64,000 bases of DNA, taken from assembly GCA_943787435.1 (NCBI GenBank), contig CALSMK010000008.1, forward strand, positions 62,001-126,000, in the 5' to 3' direction. The translations under genes were made by a program, and so were the position numbers. The notes beneath the pieces are model-generated. The model made no database searches. It was not told the origin of the DNA and saw nothing but the letters and a program-made list of their open reading frames with translations. Origin of the DNA: an uncultured Flavobacteriales bacterium. GTDB lineage: Bacteria; Bacteroidota; Bacteroidia; Flavobacteriales_D; Sanyastnellaceae. Shown here in pieces: positions 62,769-64,000 of the stretch; positions within the stretch are counted from its first letter, which is position 1; every line of letters starts with the position of its first letter.

Positions 62769-64000
62769 TGATGGCCTCTCTTAACCTGCCCGAACGCATC
62801 CGCCAGGATTTCCCCATTCTTCAACGAAAGGTGCACGGGAAAGATTTGGTGTACCTCGACAATGCCGCCAGCGCACAAAAGCCGTTGGCTGTGATTGAGG
62901 GGCAAAGAGAATACCTGTCGAACTACCACGCCAACATCCACCGAGGTGCTCACCACTTGGCCCAATTGGCCACAGAAGCATTCGAGGGTGCCCGAGGCAA
63001 GATTGCAACGCACATTGGCGCTGCACACACCGAAGAAGTCGTTTTTACCGGCGGGTCAACAGATGCCATCAACCTGGTCGCCCAAGCCTGGGGCAGGGCC
63101 AACCTGACATCGGACGACACCGTGCTGGTCACCCGCATGGAACACCATGCCAACATCGTCCCTTGGCAAATGGTCTGCGCCGAAAAAGGAGCGAAGTTGG
63201 TTCCGGTCAACGTTCTGGAGGACGGAACCCTAGACCTGGACGATTACGCGTCATGCCTAGAACAGCACCAACCCAAAATGGTGGGTTTTGTGCATGCCTC
63301 GAACACCCTTGGAACCATCAATCCTGTGGCGGAAATGTGCGCCCAAGCCAAGGCCGCGGGCGCCCTCACCCTGGTGGATGGTTCTCAGGCTCTCCCGCAC
63401 CTGAACATCGATGTGCAGGCCATCGATTGCGACTTCTATGTCGCCACGGCACACAAGGCATATGGCCCTACCGGACTGGGTTTTTTGTACGGAAAGAAAT
63501 CACACCTGGAGTCCATGCCACCGTGGAGGGGAGGAGGAGAAATGATCGAAAGCGTGAGCTTCGAAGGAACCACCTTCAACGGCTTGCCCCACAAGTTTGA
63601 AGCCGGGACCCCTCACATCTCAGGCGGCATCGCCTTTGGCATTGCCTTGGATTGGATGAACGGCGTGGGCACAGAAAACATCAGCCACCACGAGACACGC
63701 CTGGTGGAACACGCACATGCGGCACTGGGTACATTGAAGGGACTGCAGATCATTGGAACAGCACCACACAAAGTCGGTGTGGTTTCTCTTGTGGTCGACG
63801 GCCTTCACCCCTATGATTTGGGCACCCTTCTAGATGGACAAGGCATGGCGGTGAGAACGGGTCACCATTGCACTGAGCCGCTCATGCAACACCTTGGGTT
63901 GGAGTCCGGAACCCTCAGGATGTCCTTCGCTGCATACACGACCCGAGAAGAAATTGACCGCGCCGTGATTGCCCTCGATCGCGCCATCAACATGCTACGT
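62765..64000 (+). CDS. sufS: Cysteine desulfurase SufS (3' end outside window)
   Basis: Three tandem ATGs (62765, 62768, 62771) precede ASLNLPERIRQDFPILQRKV; 412 codons are open to the window end, so the stop lies just beyond. PLP-dependent class V enzyme removing sulfur from cysteine for cluster assembly. Family motifs: VYLDNAASAQKPLAVIEG, NYHANIHRGAHHLAQLATEA, the PLP Lys in FYVATAHKAYGPTGLGFLYG, and the catalytic Cys in RTGHHCTEPLMQHLGLESGT. SufE is expected further downstream. It overlaps tlyA by 4 bases. Confidence 0.95.
   Translation, partial: MMMASLNLPERIRQDFPILQRKVHGKDLVYLDNAASAQKPLAVIEGQREYLSNYHANIHRGAHHLAQLATEAFEGARGKIATHIGAAHTEEVVFTGGSTDAINLVAQAWGRANLTSDDTVLVTRMEHHANIVPWQMVCAEKGAKLVPVNVLEDGTLDLDDYASCLEQHQPKMVGFVHASNTLGTINPVAEMCAQAKAAGALTLVDGSQALPHLNIDVQAIDCDFYVATAHKAYGPTGLGFLYGKKSHLESMPPWRGGGEMIESVSFEGTTFNGLPHKFEAGTPHISGGIAFGIALDWMNGVGTENISHHETRLVEHAHAALGTLKGLQIIGTAPHKVGVVSLVVDGLHPYDLGTLLDGQGMAVRTGHHCTEPLMQHLGLESGTLRMSFAAYTTREEIDRAVIALDRAINMLR

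Overview
The window looks like the chromosome of a GC-rich, probably marine member of the Bacteroidota (Flavobacteriales-like). The evidence is family content, not a database match. There are two TonB-dependent receptors with carboxypeptidase-regulatory-like N-termini. Type IX secretion (T9SS) sorting domains occur, including a gliding-motility-associated C-terminus. DUF4296, DUF5723 and HU-CCDC81/SPOR proteins are present, as are a free-standing PurS, a SUF Fe-S operon and a GH81 laminarinase with TSP3 repeats. Genes are tightly packed with many ATGA-type overlaps, and Shine-Dalgarno sites are rarely obvious. No insertion sequence, phage or CRISPR was seen. The only RNA gene found is one tRNA-Cys.

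Layout. 1-1.7 kb: 3' end of a DnaE-type polymerase. 1.7-4.6 kb: a small HMA metal-binding protein followed by a TonB receptor. 4.6-8.2 kb: succinate dehydrogenase sdhC-sdhA-sdhB, all broken by frameshifts. 8.3-11.4 kb: ssb, a barrel-like protein, a di-heme cytochrome c peroxidase and a secreted thioredoxin-like T9SS protein; all but the barrel protein are frameshifted. 11.5-14.6 kb: gltX-folB and a dockerin-like secreted protein. 14.6-21.3 kb (minus strand): one compact run of PBP1A, scoA, arylsulfotransferase, sulfotransferase, scoB, with two sulfotransferase-type genes lying between the CoA-transferase subunits. 21.4-29.3 kb: rseP, Hpt, dprA (minus), TonB receptor, kdsB, HU/SPOR protein, HAD hydrolase. 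29.4-36 kb (minus): lipoprotein/DUF5723 pair, oligopeptidase B, purS, pssA. 36 kb: tRNA-Cys and a strong terminator. 36.1-42 kb (minus): GH81 glucanase, pgk, glyQS. 42-50.5 kb: gpsA, a giant gliding-type surface protein, a coiled-coil protein, yraN, a secreted protein, and an RluB-like protein with altered catalytic motifs. 50.6-58 kb: dolichol-phosphate-mannose-synthase-like enzyme, pyrC, DUF4296 lipoprotein, epimerase, uvrC, MbnP-T9SS protein, thiL. 58.1-64 kb: SUF operon sufA-B-C-D-tlyA-sufS, with sufS running off the end.

The most striking sequence property is a dense cluster of one-base indels between about 4.1 and 11.4 kb. SdhB is restored to an uninterrupted 250-residue protein by dropping exactly three bases (5043, 5293, 5357). 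Because sdh and ssb are core genes, I read this as sequence error rather than decay. Isolated indels also appear in the dockerin-like protein (14.56-14.60 kb), probably at the sulfotransferase 3' end, and near the PBP1A N-terminus (about 21.13 kb). The most interesting biology is the scoA-ASST-sulfotransferase-scoB arrangement, the RluB-like protein with Glu in place of the catalytic Asp, the shared dockerin-like C-termini, and small redox or copper-type domains attached to T9SS tails.
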